Of a stretch of 32,579 bases of DNA, positions 6,047-15,151 are shown one piece after another (position 1 is the stretch's first letter; each line of letters starts with the position of its first letter). The stretch spans positions 1 through 32,579 of IMG/VR virus record IMGVR_UViG_3300034060_000488; one strand, written 5' to 3'. Below the pieces are notes generated by a model. It saw only the letters and a program-made list of their open reading frames with translations. It searched no databases and was not told where the DNA came from. Made by a program: the position numbers and the translations under genes. Source of the stretch: a virus.

Positions 6047-7692
6047 CTATCTCTAAACTTTCAACAGCCCAAGGTGCAGGATCAGCGATCCCGACAGCGG
6101 GTCGCTTCGCACAAATCTCTAGTGGTGGTACACGCACTACTTACACAGATGCTGGGATCACTTATGAGGTGAGAACCTTCACCGCATCAGACAGTCTCGT
6201 TGTTTCTAGTTCCGGTGTAGTTGACGTATTAATTATTGGTTCTGGCGGTGGTGGAGGAGGTTCCACAAGTGGTCAAGGTGGTGCAGGTGGCGGTGGTGCT
6301 GGTGGACATGGTTATTTTCCAAACGTTTTTTTGCAGGCTGGATCACTAACAGTAACAATCGGTGGCGGAGGTGCTGGTGGTAGTGGTGCTGGTCTGACTG
6401 GTACAGGTGGCAACGGTGGTGGTTTTGGTAACTTCTTTGGTGTTGGTGGTGGTGCAGGTGGAGGAAGAATACCTGCTGAAGCGGGCCAGTCTGGTGCATC
6501 TGGTGGTGGTGGTTCAGGTGATTTTTCTGGATCAACACGGGCTGGAGGAAAAACATTAGTTTCTCTTATTGGTAATGCTGGTGGTGCAGGTTTCAACGGT
6601 GCAGGTTCTTCCGGCGGGGGTGGCGGAGGTGCTACCGCTAATGGATCAGTTGCAATCACCAACGTTGGTGGTGCTGGTGGTGCTGGTACGGCTAATAGCA
6701 TTACGGGTACTTCTGTAACTCGCGCTGGTGGAGGTGGTGGTGCTGGTGCTACTACTGGTGGTTCTGCTACTGGCGGTGGAGGTTCTGGTGGGAGTGGCAG
6801 TTCTGTTGGTACTGCTGGGACTGCAAATACTGGTGGTGGCGGTGGTGGTGGCGCTCAACTCGCTGGTGGCGCAGGTGGGTCTGGCGTAATTATTGTTCGC
6901 ACAATCATTGCCGGTTCAGCAGCGGGTGCTGCTGCTTCGGGTGGAACGATCACGACTTACACGGGTAATGGTACGAATGGTGTAAACGGTCAGTTGTACC
7001 GTGTCCATTCTTTCACTTCAAGTTCAACGCTAGAAGTCAGTGGCGCAGGGTTTGTGGACTGCCTCGTTGTGTCCGGTGGGGGCGCAAGTGGTTCTGGTGC
7101 TGGTGCTGCTGCGCGTGGCGGTGGCGGTGGTGGTGCAGGTGGTTGCATGAATTACTCAAATATGTTTCTTGCTTCGGGTGCATATACGGTTACTGTTGGC
7201 GCTGGTGGAACGGCTGACGGTTCGACAGTTGCTATTCCCGGTAAGCAGGGCGGTGGCTCACAATTAGGGGCTATTGGTATCTGCGGTGGTGGTGCTGCGG
7301 GTGGAGCGACAACGACTGGTGCAGGTGGCCTTGGTTGGTCAGGTGGATCAGGCGGCGGTGGTGGTGGAGGATCAACAGGATCTGCTACTGGCGGTGTAGG
7401 AACACCCGGAATTGGAAATGCGGGAGCCACGGCAACATCAGGCGCAGGTGGTGGTGGTGGTGGTGCTACTGCTGCTGGTGGAGTACCTACTGCTGGAACC
7501 GGATTGTCTTCGTCAATTACGGGATCATCTGTGACTTATGCTACGGGCGGTGCTGGTGGGGCAACTTCAGGTAACGCTGCTGGTGTAGCCGGTGGTGCGA
7601 ACACTGGTAACGGTGCAAGTGGTGGCGCTGCAAATAGTGGGGCTTCAGCCAATGGTGGCTCCGGTATCGTAATCGTTCGTTACCCAATCTAA
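6043..7692 (+). CDS. Tandem glycine-rich fibre (adhesin) protein
   Basis: The 549-residue protein contains two head-to-tail modules, about residues 1-287 and 288-549. Each begins with a beta-rich lead (YEVRTFTASDSLVVS and YRVHSFTSSSTLEVS), passes into a long glycine-rich part (VDVLIIGSGGGGGG and VDCLVVSGGGASGS), and closes with a similar strand (GSGVIIVRTI and GSGIVIVRYPI). The same module occurs once in the protein at 4505. Such glycine-rich adhesin domains are known host-range determinants. The gene is much richer in G and C than its neighbours, partly because of Gly codons, and may have been acquired by recombination. Opposite-strand Pro-rich frames here are shadows. Confidence 0.8.
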   Translation: MTISKLSTAQGAGSAIPTAGRFAQISSGGTRTTYTDAGITYEVRTFTASDSLVVSSSGVVDVLIIGSGGGGGGSTSGQGGAGGGGAGGHGYFPNVFLQAGSLTVTIGGGGAGGSGAGLTGTGGNGGGFGNFFGVGGGAGGGRIPAEAGQSGASGGGGSGDFSGSTRAGGKTLVSLIGNAGGAGFNGAGSSGGGGGGATANGSVAITNVGGAGGAGTANSITGTSVTRAGGGGGAGATTGGSATGGGGSGGSGSSVGTAGTANTGGGGGGGAQLAGGAGGSGVIIVRTIIAGSAAGAAASGGTITTYTGNGTNGVNGQLYRVHSFTSSSTLEVSGAGFVDCLVVSGGGASGSGAGAAARGGGGGGAGGCMNYSNMFLASGAYTVTVGAGGTADGSTVAIPGKQGGGSQLGAIGICGGGAAGGATTTGAGGLGWSGGSGGGGGGGSTGSATGGVGTPGIGNAGATATSGAGGGGGGATAAGGVPTAGTGLSSSITGSSVTYATGGAGGATSGNAAGVAGGANTGNGASGGAANSGASANGGSGIVIVRYPI

Positions 7693-7715
7693 AAAATAAC
7701 GAAAGGAAAATAAAA

Positions 7716-7964
7716 ATGGCACATGCAGCAAGAATAGAAGATGGAATTGTAAGAGAAGTAATCGTTGTACCAGATAATCTAGATGAAACAGAATCTGATG
7801 CAGCAATTGAAGCATTTATCCATTCTATTGGATTGACAGGAAAATGGATTCGTACATCCTATAACTCAAGCATCAGAGGAACCTATGCAGGAATTGGATT
7901 TAAGTATGATGAAGAGCTTGATGAGTTTGTAGCTCCAGTAGTTGAGCAACCTGTTTCTGAGTAA
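7716..7964 (+). CDS. Small 'FVAP' protein, second copy
   Basis: The 82-residue product has an N-terminal strand pair (HAARIEDGIVREVIVV), a central segment SIGLTGKWIRTSYNSSIRGTYAGIG, and the ending YDEELDEFVAP. It is a paralogue of the protein encoded at 5215 and again follows a glycine-rich fibre gene. The central GKWIRTSYN...RGTYAGIG phrase is characteristic of a small protein family widely spread in tailed phages with no assigned function. AAAGGAAA precedes ATG by about 7 nt. A terminator hairpin follows the stop. Confidence 0.78.
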   Translation: MAHAARIEDGIVREVIVVPDNLDETESDAAIEAFIHSIGLTGKWIRTSYNSSIRGTYAGIGFKYDEELDEFVAPVVEQPVSE

Positions 7965-7980
7965 TAAATATCTGACTGTG

Positions 7981-8005
7981 CCCCGCTTCGTGCGGGGTAT
8001 TTGTC
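7981..8005 (+). terminator. Rho-independent-type terminator
   Basis: CCCCGC (7981-7986) pairs with GCGGGG (7992-7997) around the loop TTCGT, followed by the T-rich TATTTGTC. It closes the fibre unit and lies 20 nt before the next promoter. Confidence 0.8.
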
Positions 8006-8016
8006 TTTATGGGTAA

Positions 8017-8025
8017 TGATATAAT
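8017..8025 (+). promoter_or_regulatory. Extended -10 promoter TGATATAAT, leaderless start
   Basis: Hexamer 8020-8025 ends 6 nt before the ATG at 8032, so the predicted transcript begins on the start codon. No Shine-Dalgarno is present. A terminator is just upstream. Confidence 0.75.
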
Positions 8026-8031
8026 AAACAT

Positions 8032-9306
8032 ATGGCTACTGGATCAACTCCTAACTACTTTTTATCTTATCCTTTATCTACTGATCCAGTAAACGTAGCA
8101 TCAGATATAGAGGATTTAGCTGCAAATCTTGATTCATTTTTAACCACCCCCATTTTTATTAATGATGTTCGGGTAGATGGGGGAGATCTTACTACTACAG
8201 CCCTTACCGCTACAGTTTTTAATGCAAATGCTACAACGTTGAGCGTTGGACAAGCAGCCACTACTGTTTATATTGGTGAAACAACTGGAACGACAACTAT
8301 AAGAAATGCTAATACCGTTGTTACTGGAGATCTTGCTGTCAATGGTGGAGATATTACTACGAGTCAGACAACATTTAACCTAATAAATGCTACGGCTACA
8401 ACTCTTAATATAGGAGCAGCATCAACAACAACAAATATCGGCAATGCTTCTGGACAAACAAACTTTGCTGGCGATATAAACATTGCAACAGGAAAAGTTT
8501 ATGAAATAAACAATGTTTCTGTTCTTAGTTCAACAACTCTAGGATCTTCTGTAATAACTTCAAGCCTTACTTCTGTAGGCACAATTGCAACAGGAACCTG
8601 GAATGCTACAACAATTTCGGTTGATAAGGGTGGAACGGGACTAACCTCTTATGCTATAGGAGACATAATCTATGCATCTGGAGCAACTACTTTAGCAAAG
8701 TTAGCAGATATTGCCACAGGAAACGCATTAATATCTGGGGGAGTAGGAGTAGCGCCATCTTACGGAAAAATAGGTTTAACAACACATGTTTCAGGAACCT
8801 TGCCAGTAGCAAACGGTGGAACTGGAGTCACTACTTCTACAGGAACGGGGAATGTTGTTTTATCTGCCTCACCAACCTTTACAGGTACTGTAGTAGTTCC
8901 ACTATTATCTTTAACTACAGCAGATACTGTAACTGCAGCATCCCACTACTTAGTTGAAATTGCTTCTGATGGAATACTTAGGCCAAAAACTTTAGCAAAT
9001 GTTATAACAGAAATTGTCACAACAGCAGCAGTAAACTCAGCAGCAGCTACAACAGTTGGAACAATTACTTCAGGAACCTGGGATGCCACAGACATATCTT
9101 TAGCATCTGGAGGAACAAATGCATCTCTAACAGCTATTAATGGCGGAGCAGTTTATTCTACAGGTACCGCAATGGCAATAACATCTGCGGGAACACTTGG
9201 ACAAGTTCTAACATCAAATGGATCATCAGCACCAACATGGGAAACCCCTACAAGTGGTGGAGGAACCATCGGCCTTGAATCTGTTTTGATGTTTGCTGGA
9301 ATGTAA
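8032..9306 (+). CDS. Long tail fibre protein with repeats
   Basis: The 424-residue product starts with a segment (NYFLSYPLSTDPVNVASDIEDLAANL) common at the base of fibre proteins. It then has a 55-residue-spaced repeat (VDGGDLTT at 48, VNGGDITT at 103, each followed by an ATTLxxG strand). After that come copies of the fibre phrase GTW(N/D)AT-x-IS...GGTG (from about residue 190) and NGGTGVTTSTGTGNVVLS. These features are typical of long beta-helical or triple-stranded shafts. It ends GLESVLMFAGM. The start is the ATG at the predicted transcription start. Confidence 0.82.
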   Translation: MATGSTPNYFLSYPLSTDPVNVASDIEDLAANLDSFLTTPIFINDVRVDGGDLTTTALTATVFNANATTLSVGQAATTVYIGETTGTTTIRNANTVVTGDLAVNGGDITTSQTTFNLINATATTLNIGAASTTTNIGNASGQTNFAGDINIATGKVYEINNVSVLSSTTLGSSVITSSLTSVGTIATGTWNATTISVDKGGTGLTSYAIGDIIYASGATTLAKLADIATGNALISGGVGVAPSYGKIGLTTHVSGTLPVANGGTGVTTSTGTGNVVLSASPTFTGTVVVPLLSLTTADTVTAASHYLVEIASDGILRPKTLANVITEIVTTAAVNSAAATTVGTITSGTWDATDISLASGGTNASLTAINGGAVYSTGTAMAITSAGTLGQVLTSNGSSAPTWETPTSGGGTIGLESVLMFAGM

Positions 9307-9381
9307 TACAATTGTTATAAAGATTACTATTTCAAAAATTATTTATTTGCAACGATATTTATAAAAATGTTACAGATGAGG

Positions 9382-9411
9382 TTGCATTGAAAGACATAAA
9401 AGTGATATACT
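9382..9411 (+). promoter_or_regulatory. Candidate promoter for the reductase gene
   Basis: TTGCAT (9382-9387) and TATACT (9406-9411, within TGATATACT) are separated by 18 nt. Predicted start near 9418 gives a leader of about 29 nt with AGGAAAGG before ATG. It differs from the late motif in having a -35-like element and a C in the hexamer. The rest of the 140-nt gap shows only AT-rich sequence and a separated inverted pair TGCAAC/GTTGCA (9348-9353, 9381-9386). Confidence 0.5.
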
Positions 9412-9446
9412 CAATGTTCACAAATTAAAATTAGGAAAGGTTTTTT

Positions 9447-11396
9447 ATGACATTTATTGACTCAGATGGATCAATTTTAGATCCATACCGCAACTTTATT
9501 GCAGTTTCACGATACAGCCGTTGGATAGAAAGCAAGGGCAGGAGGGAAACGTGGTCTGAGACAGTAGATCGATACATTGACTTTATGAAAGATCATCTTG
9601 TAAAGAACTATGATTACAAGGAAAATGATATTAAGTTTGCTCAAGTAAAAGAAGCAATCTTGCATCACAAGGTAATGCCTTCCATGAGATCTTTGATGAC
9701 AGCAGGACCAGCACTAGAAAGAGACAACATTGCATCATACAACTGTTCTTTTATTGCTGTTGATTCCTTGAGATCTTTTGATGAAGCCATGTACATTTTG
9801 ATGAATGGAACAGGCGTAGGATTCTCTGTTGAACAGAAGTATGTAAATAATCTTCCTGTGATATCAGAAGAACTTTACCCAACAGGAACAACCATTGTTG
9901 TTGAAGATTCAAAGCTTGGATGGGCAAAGGCATACAAAGAACTTATTGGGCTGTTGGTTACTGGACAAATTCCCAATTGGGATATGTCAAAGGTTCGTCC
10001 TGCAGGAGCAAGACTAAAAACTTTTGGAGGTAGGGCATCAGGTCCAGAACCACTTGCAGATCTTTTTAGGTTTACCGTTGAACAGTTTAAGATAGCCGCA
10101 GGAAGGCGATTAAAGCCTATTGAGGCTCACGACATTATGTGCAAGGTCGGAGAAGTAGTTGTTGTTGGCGGAGTCCGTAGATCTGCCTTAATTTCCCTTT
10201 CCAATTTGGATGATTTTGAAATGGCCAAGGCAAAAAGTGGTCAATGGTGGGAAACAGAAGGTCAAAGAGCACTTGCTAATAACTCAGCGGTATACAACGC
10301 AAAACCAAATACTGCTCAATTTCTTCGTGAGTGGAGAAACCTATATGAATCAAAGTCAGGTGAACGAGGAATCTACAACATGGATTCTGTTCGCAAGCAT
10401 ATAGATAAGTTTGGAAGGCGTGATTCATCAAAGGTTGTTGGTACAAACCCTTGTGGAGAAATTCTTCTAAGGGCTAATGAATTCTGTAACTTAACAGAAG
10501 TAGTAATTGATGCAAGTGATACAGAAGAAACTCTAAAAGATAAGATTAGAATTGCAACAATTCTGGGCACTTGGCAATCAAGTCTAACTAATTTCAAGTA
10601 TATTCGTAAATCTTGGAAAGATAACTGTGAAGAAGAAAGACTTCTTGGTGTATCTCTTACTGGTATTTTTGGAAATCCACTAACAGGAACAAGGCACAAG
10701 GATCTTTCTGCAATGCTTGATAGACTTCGTGAATCATCTATTGAGACTAATAAGGAAGAGGCAGAAGTTCTTGGAATCAATCCTTCTGTTGCTATAACCA
10801 CGGTAAAACCATCAGGAACTGTGTCTCAATTAACAGGTGTTTCAAGTGGAATTCATCCTTGGTATTCTAAGTATTACATTCGTACCGTTCGTGCAGACAA
10901 TAAAGATCCTTTGACGGCATTCCTAAAAGACTTTGATGTTCCTAATGAACCAGACGTAATGAAAGTAGATTCAACTACCGTGTTCTCTTTTCCAATTAAA
11001 GCACCAAAGAATGCGGTAGTAACAGAAGATATTTCTGCTATAGAGCATCTTGAAGTCTGGAAGGTTTACAGGACTCATTGGACAGAACATAATCCATCAG
11101 TTACTATCAACATAAAAGAAGATGAATGGCTAGATGTTGGAGCTTGGGTATTTAAAAACTTTGATTCTATAGGTGGCGTTTCGTTCCTACCAGCATCTGA
11201 ACATTCGTACAAACAAGCGCCATATCAAGAGATTACTGAAGAAGAGTACAAAGAATTGGTAGCAAAAATGCCAAAAAGAATTCCATGGGAATCACTTCCT
11301 TTGTATGAACTAGAAGACAATACCTCTGGATCTCAAGAACTTGCTTGCACAGCGGGATCAGGCTCATGTGAAGTAGTTGACCTCATTTCTGCTTAA
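9447..11396 (+). CDS. nrdJ: Class II (B12-dependent) ribonucleotide reductase
   Basis: The 649-residue enzyme reduces ribonucleotides to deoxyribonucleotides, supplying phage DNA synthesis with precursors; class II enzymes use adenosylcobalamin and need no oxygen. It resembles the monomeric triphosphate reductase of Lactobacillus (739 residues), but is shorter. Key residues are intact. C100 (SYNCSF) and C347 (EFCNL) form the redox pair. C336 and E338 in NPCGEILL are the thiyl and general-base residues. The C-terminal pair C634/C641 (CTAGSGSC) regenerates the enzyme. The PSGTVSQL phosphate-binding loop is at 455-462. The gene sits alone between structural genes with its own promoter, an AGGAAAGG ribosome binding site and a terminator. 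No thioredoxin-like partner is seen here, so host reductant is probably used. Confidence 0.96.
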   Translation: MTFIDSDGSILDPYRNFIAVSRYSRWIESKGRRETWSETVDRYIDFMKDHLVKNYDYKENDIKFAQVKEAILHHKVMPSMRSLMTAGPALERDNIASYNCSFIAVDSLRSFDEAMYILMNGTGVGFSVEQKYVNNLPVISEELYPTGTTIVVEDSKLGWAKAYKELIGLLVTGQIPNWDMSKVRPAGARLKTFGGRASGPEPLADLFRFTVEQFKIAAGRRLKPIEAHDIMCKVGEVVVVGGVRRSALISLSNLDDFEMAKAKSGQWWETEGQRALANNSAVYNAKPNTAQFLREWRNLYESKSGERGIYNMDSVRKHIDKFGRRDSSKVVGTNPCGEILLRANEFCNLTEVVIDASDTEETLKDKIRIATILGTWQSSLTNFKYIRKSWKDNCEEERLLGVSLTGIFGNPLTGTRHKDLSAMLDRLRESSIETNKEEAEVLGINPSVAITTVKPSGTVSQLTGVSSGIHPWYSKYYIRTVRADNKDPLTAFLKDFDVPNEPDVMKVDSTTVFSFPIKAPKNAVVTEDISAIEHLEVWKVYRTHWTEHNPSVTINIKEDEWLDVGAWVFKNFDSIGGVSFLPASEHSYKQAPYQEITEEEYKELVAKMPKRIPWESLPLYELEDNTSGSQELACTAGSGSCEVVDLISA

Positions 11397-11410
11397 ATAG
11401 GTTGGACGCG

Positions 11411-11441
11411 AAGCGGGGTAGAATAAAAACCTACCTCGCTT
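11411..11441 (+). terminator. Terminator hairpin after the reductase
   Basis: An 11-bp stem (11411-11421 with 11431-11441, one G-U pair) encloses a 9-nt A-rich loop. The next promoter begins one base later, so the end of the stem abuts the -10 region. There is no T-tract beyond the TT of the stem. Confidence 0.7.
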
Positions 11442-11450
11442 TGCTATAAT
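11442..11450 (+). promoter_or_regulatory. Extended -10 promoter TGCTATAAT
   Basis: Hexamer 11445-11450 directly after the hairpin. Predicted start near 11457 falls on GGAG, the ribosome binding site for ATG 11466, so the leader is about 9 nt. Confidence 0.72.
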
Positions 11451-11465
11451 TAAGTAGGAGAACAT

Positions 11466-14400
11466 ATGAGCGTTGTTTCAAATCTTTATGCGGCAAGACT
11501 ATATTCTGAACATCCAGTTGCAATTTGGCCACTAGACGATGATGTTTCTTACATATCTTTAATCGATAATCAACAAAGAACTTTTGAGGTCGGGTCTTCT
11601 CCTTATCCAGGATGGTCTATTACTAATGGAACTGCCGATGATGGGCTTTCCATTCCAGACCAAGGATCGCCATTTGATAGCGACATCTATGCGGGTATTC
11701 AGGGAAACGTTCCCTTATCTGACGGAATGATTATTGAAGCTATAAGCCCCGATATTTTTGCATTCAATGAGTGCAACGAAGACTTGGAAACTTTCTGTAT
11801 AAGCATGTATGTTTATCAAGGATCAAACTATGTGTCAAAATATGAGATTGGTTACGAGTATTACGACAATGGATCATCTTCCTGGGTTGAAGTATTAACA
11901 GAATTCACTCCGATAGAAAGATCTGGATGGAATCATTTACAAGATACTTTTACCATACAAGAGTTTGATTCAGATTTCTGTAGACTTATTTTTAGAGTAA
12001 CGGTAAATACAGGTGGAATATCAGGAGATTATAACTTTATATTTAATGGTATTACTGTTGGACAATGGTCAGAAGCTTATATCTCATCATCTCTGGGGGC
12101 AACTCCTCAAAGCGCACCATTCTCTTCTGGTCTATCTTTAGATGCTGTGCAAGCCGATCAGTATGGAATTCTATCGGACAATGCATATTATCTGGCAGAC
12201 AGTGGAAATCTTTTTGCAAAAAACGTGGGAATTCCAATGATTTTTGGATCAGAAAATGTTACTAGAGTCTATCCATCAGGTGAGGGGACTCCTTCAATTA
12301 TCTTTCCTAATAAAAAAATGTTTACCTTAGAGGGAAGCTACAAAGATTTTACTTTTGAAACATGGTTAAAAGTAAGACCAATAACAAAAGAATCAAGAAG
12401 AATACTTGGCCCACTAGATACAGATGATGGGGTATATGTAACTGAAGGATTTATCACCTTGGTAATTGATAAAAAGTTTATATCTCATAACGTATATGAA
12501 TGGTATAGACCAATGCTCCTTCACTTAGTGATAAAGGATGAAAATGTATCTATGTTTATTAATGGAGAGCAAGTTGGTCAGATAACAGTTGACAGAGCTT
12601 CTCTATCTCGATCTGAAAGTGATTGGATTGGATTTTACTCATACCCAGATTTTAGTATGTTTGAAATAGACTGTGTATCTATTTTTCCCTACGCAGTTCC
12701 TTTGCAGGTTGCAAGAAAAAGATTTGTTTGGGGGCAGGGAACTGATCCAGTAGAACTTATTAATGATTCTTTTGATGGAGAAGAAGCAGTTGTTCAATTT
12801 TCCAATGCAAAATATAGCAACAGTAAAGTTTACCCAGACATGGAAAGGTGGGACGCTGGCTACTACAACAACTTAGTTGCGACAACTAACTCTATATCTG
12901 TTCCAGGATACTCTTTGCCAGATATATACTTGGGGGGTAGAGATAGATCAGAATGGTATTCCGACAATAAAGATTTGAATGATTTACTTTATCCTTTAAA
13001 AGATCACCCATTGTTCTTTTCTTTTAGACCAAGTATAGAGTCTTCAACGTGGGAACCAGTTACTGGAACCAACTGGACAGAACAATGCTATCTAAACTTC
13101 CAAACCATGTCCTTTCTTTCTACACCACTAAGTTCTATCTACGGAGTTTTTGAGGTAGAGGAAGAAGTGAACTACTCAAGACCTCTTATTCACATAGTAA
13201 ACAATTTAAATGGAAAAAGATTTGAAATAAATATAGATGGATATGACGTATCTTATGTTTTTGATGGACAAGAGTTAGACGGTACAGGAATCACAGTAGA
13301 CAACACTCACTTTGCAGTTGGATTCCACATCCCCACACTATCTCAATCTTTCAACTTTGAGCTTTCGTCATTCTTTGGATCACCAGAATTCTTAAGTGTT
13401 TTTGTTGGTGGAGATGGTTCTGTAACATTTGAAGGAAAAATATATAGATTAGGATTTTCAGATCAGTCAAACTTTGAAGAAATATCTGAGCATTTCGATC
13501 TTGCCACGGGGATAGTAAATTATGATGACGAAGCCTTGCTTGAGAATCATTATTCATCATATACTCTATCACCTTTCTTTAGATACAACACCTACTTCCT
13601 TGATATTTCAGTTTCGGCTCAATGGGAAGAATACTTTCCTCTTTCATCTTTTGCATCTTATATAACAACAAGAGATGGATCAAGAGCCTATGACATTGAC
13701 TACCTTCAAGTTAACTATGGATATCCATCGCTAATTGAAATTATTGAAACAACGGTAGACAATCCAAACTGGACATACCAAGAGTTGTTTGATGACTATA
13801 ACGATCCAATACAAAAAAGTTATGAAATATTGGATAATTCAATTTTAAGTGGATATGATAACTATGAAGATCTAAAAGAAAACATTATTACAGAATATGA
13901 AATAGATACAAGTGGCTCGTCTCTTGATGCCTATGTAACCTTCCAACTTCTTGCAGAGGGAGCAGATGAGCCCCTATCTAGATTTATTGATACTAAAAAT
14001 TTAACAGATTCTTATACAGTATATGCAGAAAAACAAAATACAAATATTAATCCATATCAAGCATATAAAACTAAGTTTAGGATTATTGATGGAACAGTTA
14101 TCTATCCACCTAAAAAAATTAGTTTTGAGAATGTTGCTATGGTTCTTCATTTTGACATAAAGCAAGATGGAATAATTAGTAATCCTCTAAAAGTTAGAAG
14201 CCTTGAGATAGCTGCAAAATCATTAAACGAAAATGGATTAACACCTATAGGTACTCGAAGTGGGTACAATATCTATCCATATGTAAAAACAGGAATATAT
14301 TATAGTGGTAAATCAAAGAATCCAGTACTTATTGGAAAAGATAATTTACCTTACTTATACTTAACAGAAAAAACAGGACTTAGGGTTTTGGAAACTGATG

Positions 14401-15134
14401 CAGATAAAGAGTATGGGATCATCGTTCCTATAAACGAAAACAAAAGTATTAATTATGGACTTGGCGCTGTTCAGATGTTTGTGAAGTTTGATGTTGATAA
14501 ACCAATTCCTACATCTCAAAAGTTATTTACTTTGGATCACACAGAAGGAACGATAGAGTTTATTATCACCCCAGATAGCACTGCAAAAAGATATTATGTT
14601 TCTGCCAGGGATCAAAGAACATTGATAGATTATCCAAACCTAACTTTTTATCAAAACGGAATAAGCGTAACAAATCCATACATACTGAAGGATGAATGGA
14701 ACGCTTTGGCCTTTTCTTTCAGTATACCTCTAGACTTTTCTGGATATTCTGGATCAATAAACATGCTGTATGGTTTAAGGTTTAACAATCTTTCATTCTT
14801 TAAAGCATCTGGATTGAATGAGTTTAGTATTGTTATTCCAAGAATATGGACGGATATTCTTTATAACGATCAAGATCCAAACCCTTTGAATATTGTTGAC
14901 TGGAGAGAGTGGTACGATGAAAATGGGGTACTCACCATACCAAATGAATGGAAAGATATTTATGTACTAGGTGAAAGTACAGAGTTTTCTATAACTCCTG
15001 CAGATATTTATTCAGCATATTGTGGAACAAACATTATAGTTTCTGATGATGACACAGGAATGTCTCTAGAGGAAGACTACTTTACTATGTTTGCAGACCA
15101 AACTTGGCTAACAATAACACAAAAACCTGTATAA
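11466..15134 (+). CDS. Large LamG-like structural protein
   Basis: The 1222-residue product begins SNLYAARLYSEHPVAIWPLDD, a start seen in phage proteins with LamG/concanavalin-like jelly-roll domains. A clear LamG-type segment lies at about residues 285-400: FTFETWLKVRP, LLHLVIKDENVSMFINGEQVGQI, then a closing SMFEIDCVSIFPYAV. Further beta-rich regions (about 490-700 and 850-1215, for example FVKFDV..FTLDHTEGTIEFI) look like additional jelly-roll units. There is no transmembrane or catalytic motif. LamG folds bind carbohydrates, so surface or receptor binding is plausible. The gene lies immediately before the head genes. It is AT-rich with a GGAG ribosome binding site. Confidence 0.75.
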   Translation: MSVVSNLYAARLYSEHPVAIWPLDDDVSYISLIDNQQRTFEVGSSPYPGWSITNGTADDGLSIPDQGSPFDSDIYAGIQGNVPLSDGMIIEAISPDIFAFNECNEDLETFCISMYVYQGSNYVSKYEIGYEYYDNGSSSWVEVLTEFTPIERSGWNHLQDTFTIQEFDSDFCRLIFRVTVNTGGISGDYNFIFNGITVGQWSEAYISSSLGATPQSAPFSSGLSLDAVQADQYGILSDNAYYLADSGNLFAKNVGIPMIFGSENVTRVYPSGEGTPSIIFPNKKMFTLEGSYKDFTFETWLKVRPITKESRRILGPLDTDDGVYVTEGFITLVIDKKFISHNVYEWYRPMLLHLVIKDENVSMFINGEQVGQITVDRASLSRSESDWIGFYSYPDFSMFEIDCVSIFPYAVPLQVARKRFVWGQGTDPVELINDSFDGEEAVVQFSNAKYSNSKVYPDMERWDAGYYNNLVATTNSISVPGYSLPDIYLGGRDRSEWYSDNKDLNDLLYPLKDHPLFFSFRPSIESSTWEPVTGTNWTEQCYLNFQTMSFLSTPLSSIYGVFEVEEEVNYSRPLIHIVNNLNGKRFEINIDGYDVSYVFDGQELDGTGITVDNTHFAVGFHIPTLSQSFNFELSSFFGSPEFLSVFVGGDGSVTFEGKIYRLGFSDQSNFEEISEHFDLATGIVNYDDEALLENHYSSYTLSPFFRYNTYFLDISVSAQWEEYFPLSSFASYITTRDGSRAYDIDYLQVNYGYPSLIEIIETTVDNPNWTYQELFDDYNDPIQKSYEILDNSILSGYDNYEDLKENIITEYEIDTSGSSLDAYVTFQLLAEGADEPLSRFIDTKNLTDSYTVYAEKQNTNINPYQAYKTKFRIIDGTVIYPPKKISFENVAMVLHFDIKQDGIISNPLKVRSLEIAAKSLNENGLTPIGTRSGYNIYPYVKTGIYYSGKSKNPVLIGKDNLPYLYLTEKTGLRVLETDADKEYGIIVPINENKSINYGLGAVQMFVKFDVDKPIPTSQKLFTLDHTEGTIEFIITPDSTAKRYYVSARDQRTLIDYPNLTFYQNGISVTNPYILKDEWNALAFSFSIPLDFSGYSGSINMLYGLRFNNLSFFKASGLNEFSIVIPRIWTDILYNDQDPNPLNIVDWREWYDENGVLTIPNEWKDIYVLGESTEFSITPADIYSAYCGTNIIVSDDDTGMSLEEDYFTMFADQTWLTITQKPV

Positions 15135-15136
15135 TC

Positions 15137-15145
15137 TGCTATAAT
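15137..15145 (+). promoter_or_regulatory. Extended -10 promoter TGCTATAAT, leaderless start
   Basis: Hexamer 15140-15145 ends 6 nt before ATG 15152 with no Shine-Dalgarno between, so the transcript is predicted to start on the ATG. A second TGTATAAT (15128-15135) overlaps the stop of the preceding gene. Confidence 0.75.
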
Positions 15146-15151
15146 TCAACC

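Noticed and set aside
6233-7430. Long Pro-rich and His-rich frames on the - strand
   Set aside because: They are mirror frames of glycine codons in the adhesin gene, with no start signals and no sensible protein features.
6240-7690. Short GGT repeats as a CRISPR or satellite array
   Set aside because: They are in-frame glycine codons of irregular spacing with no spacers.
15104-15151. Upstream TTG start of the portal-adjacent gene
   Set aside because: It would run through the promoter and overlap the previous gene by 31 nt; the ATG at 15152 fits the predicted transcript start.
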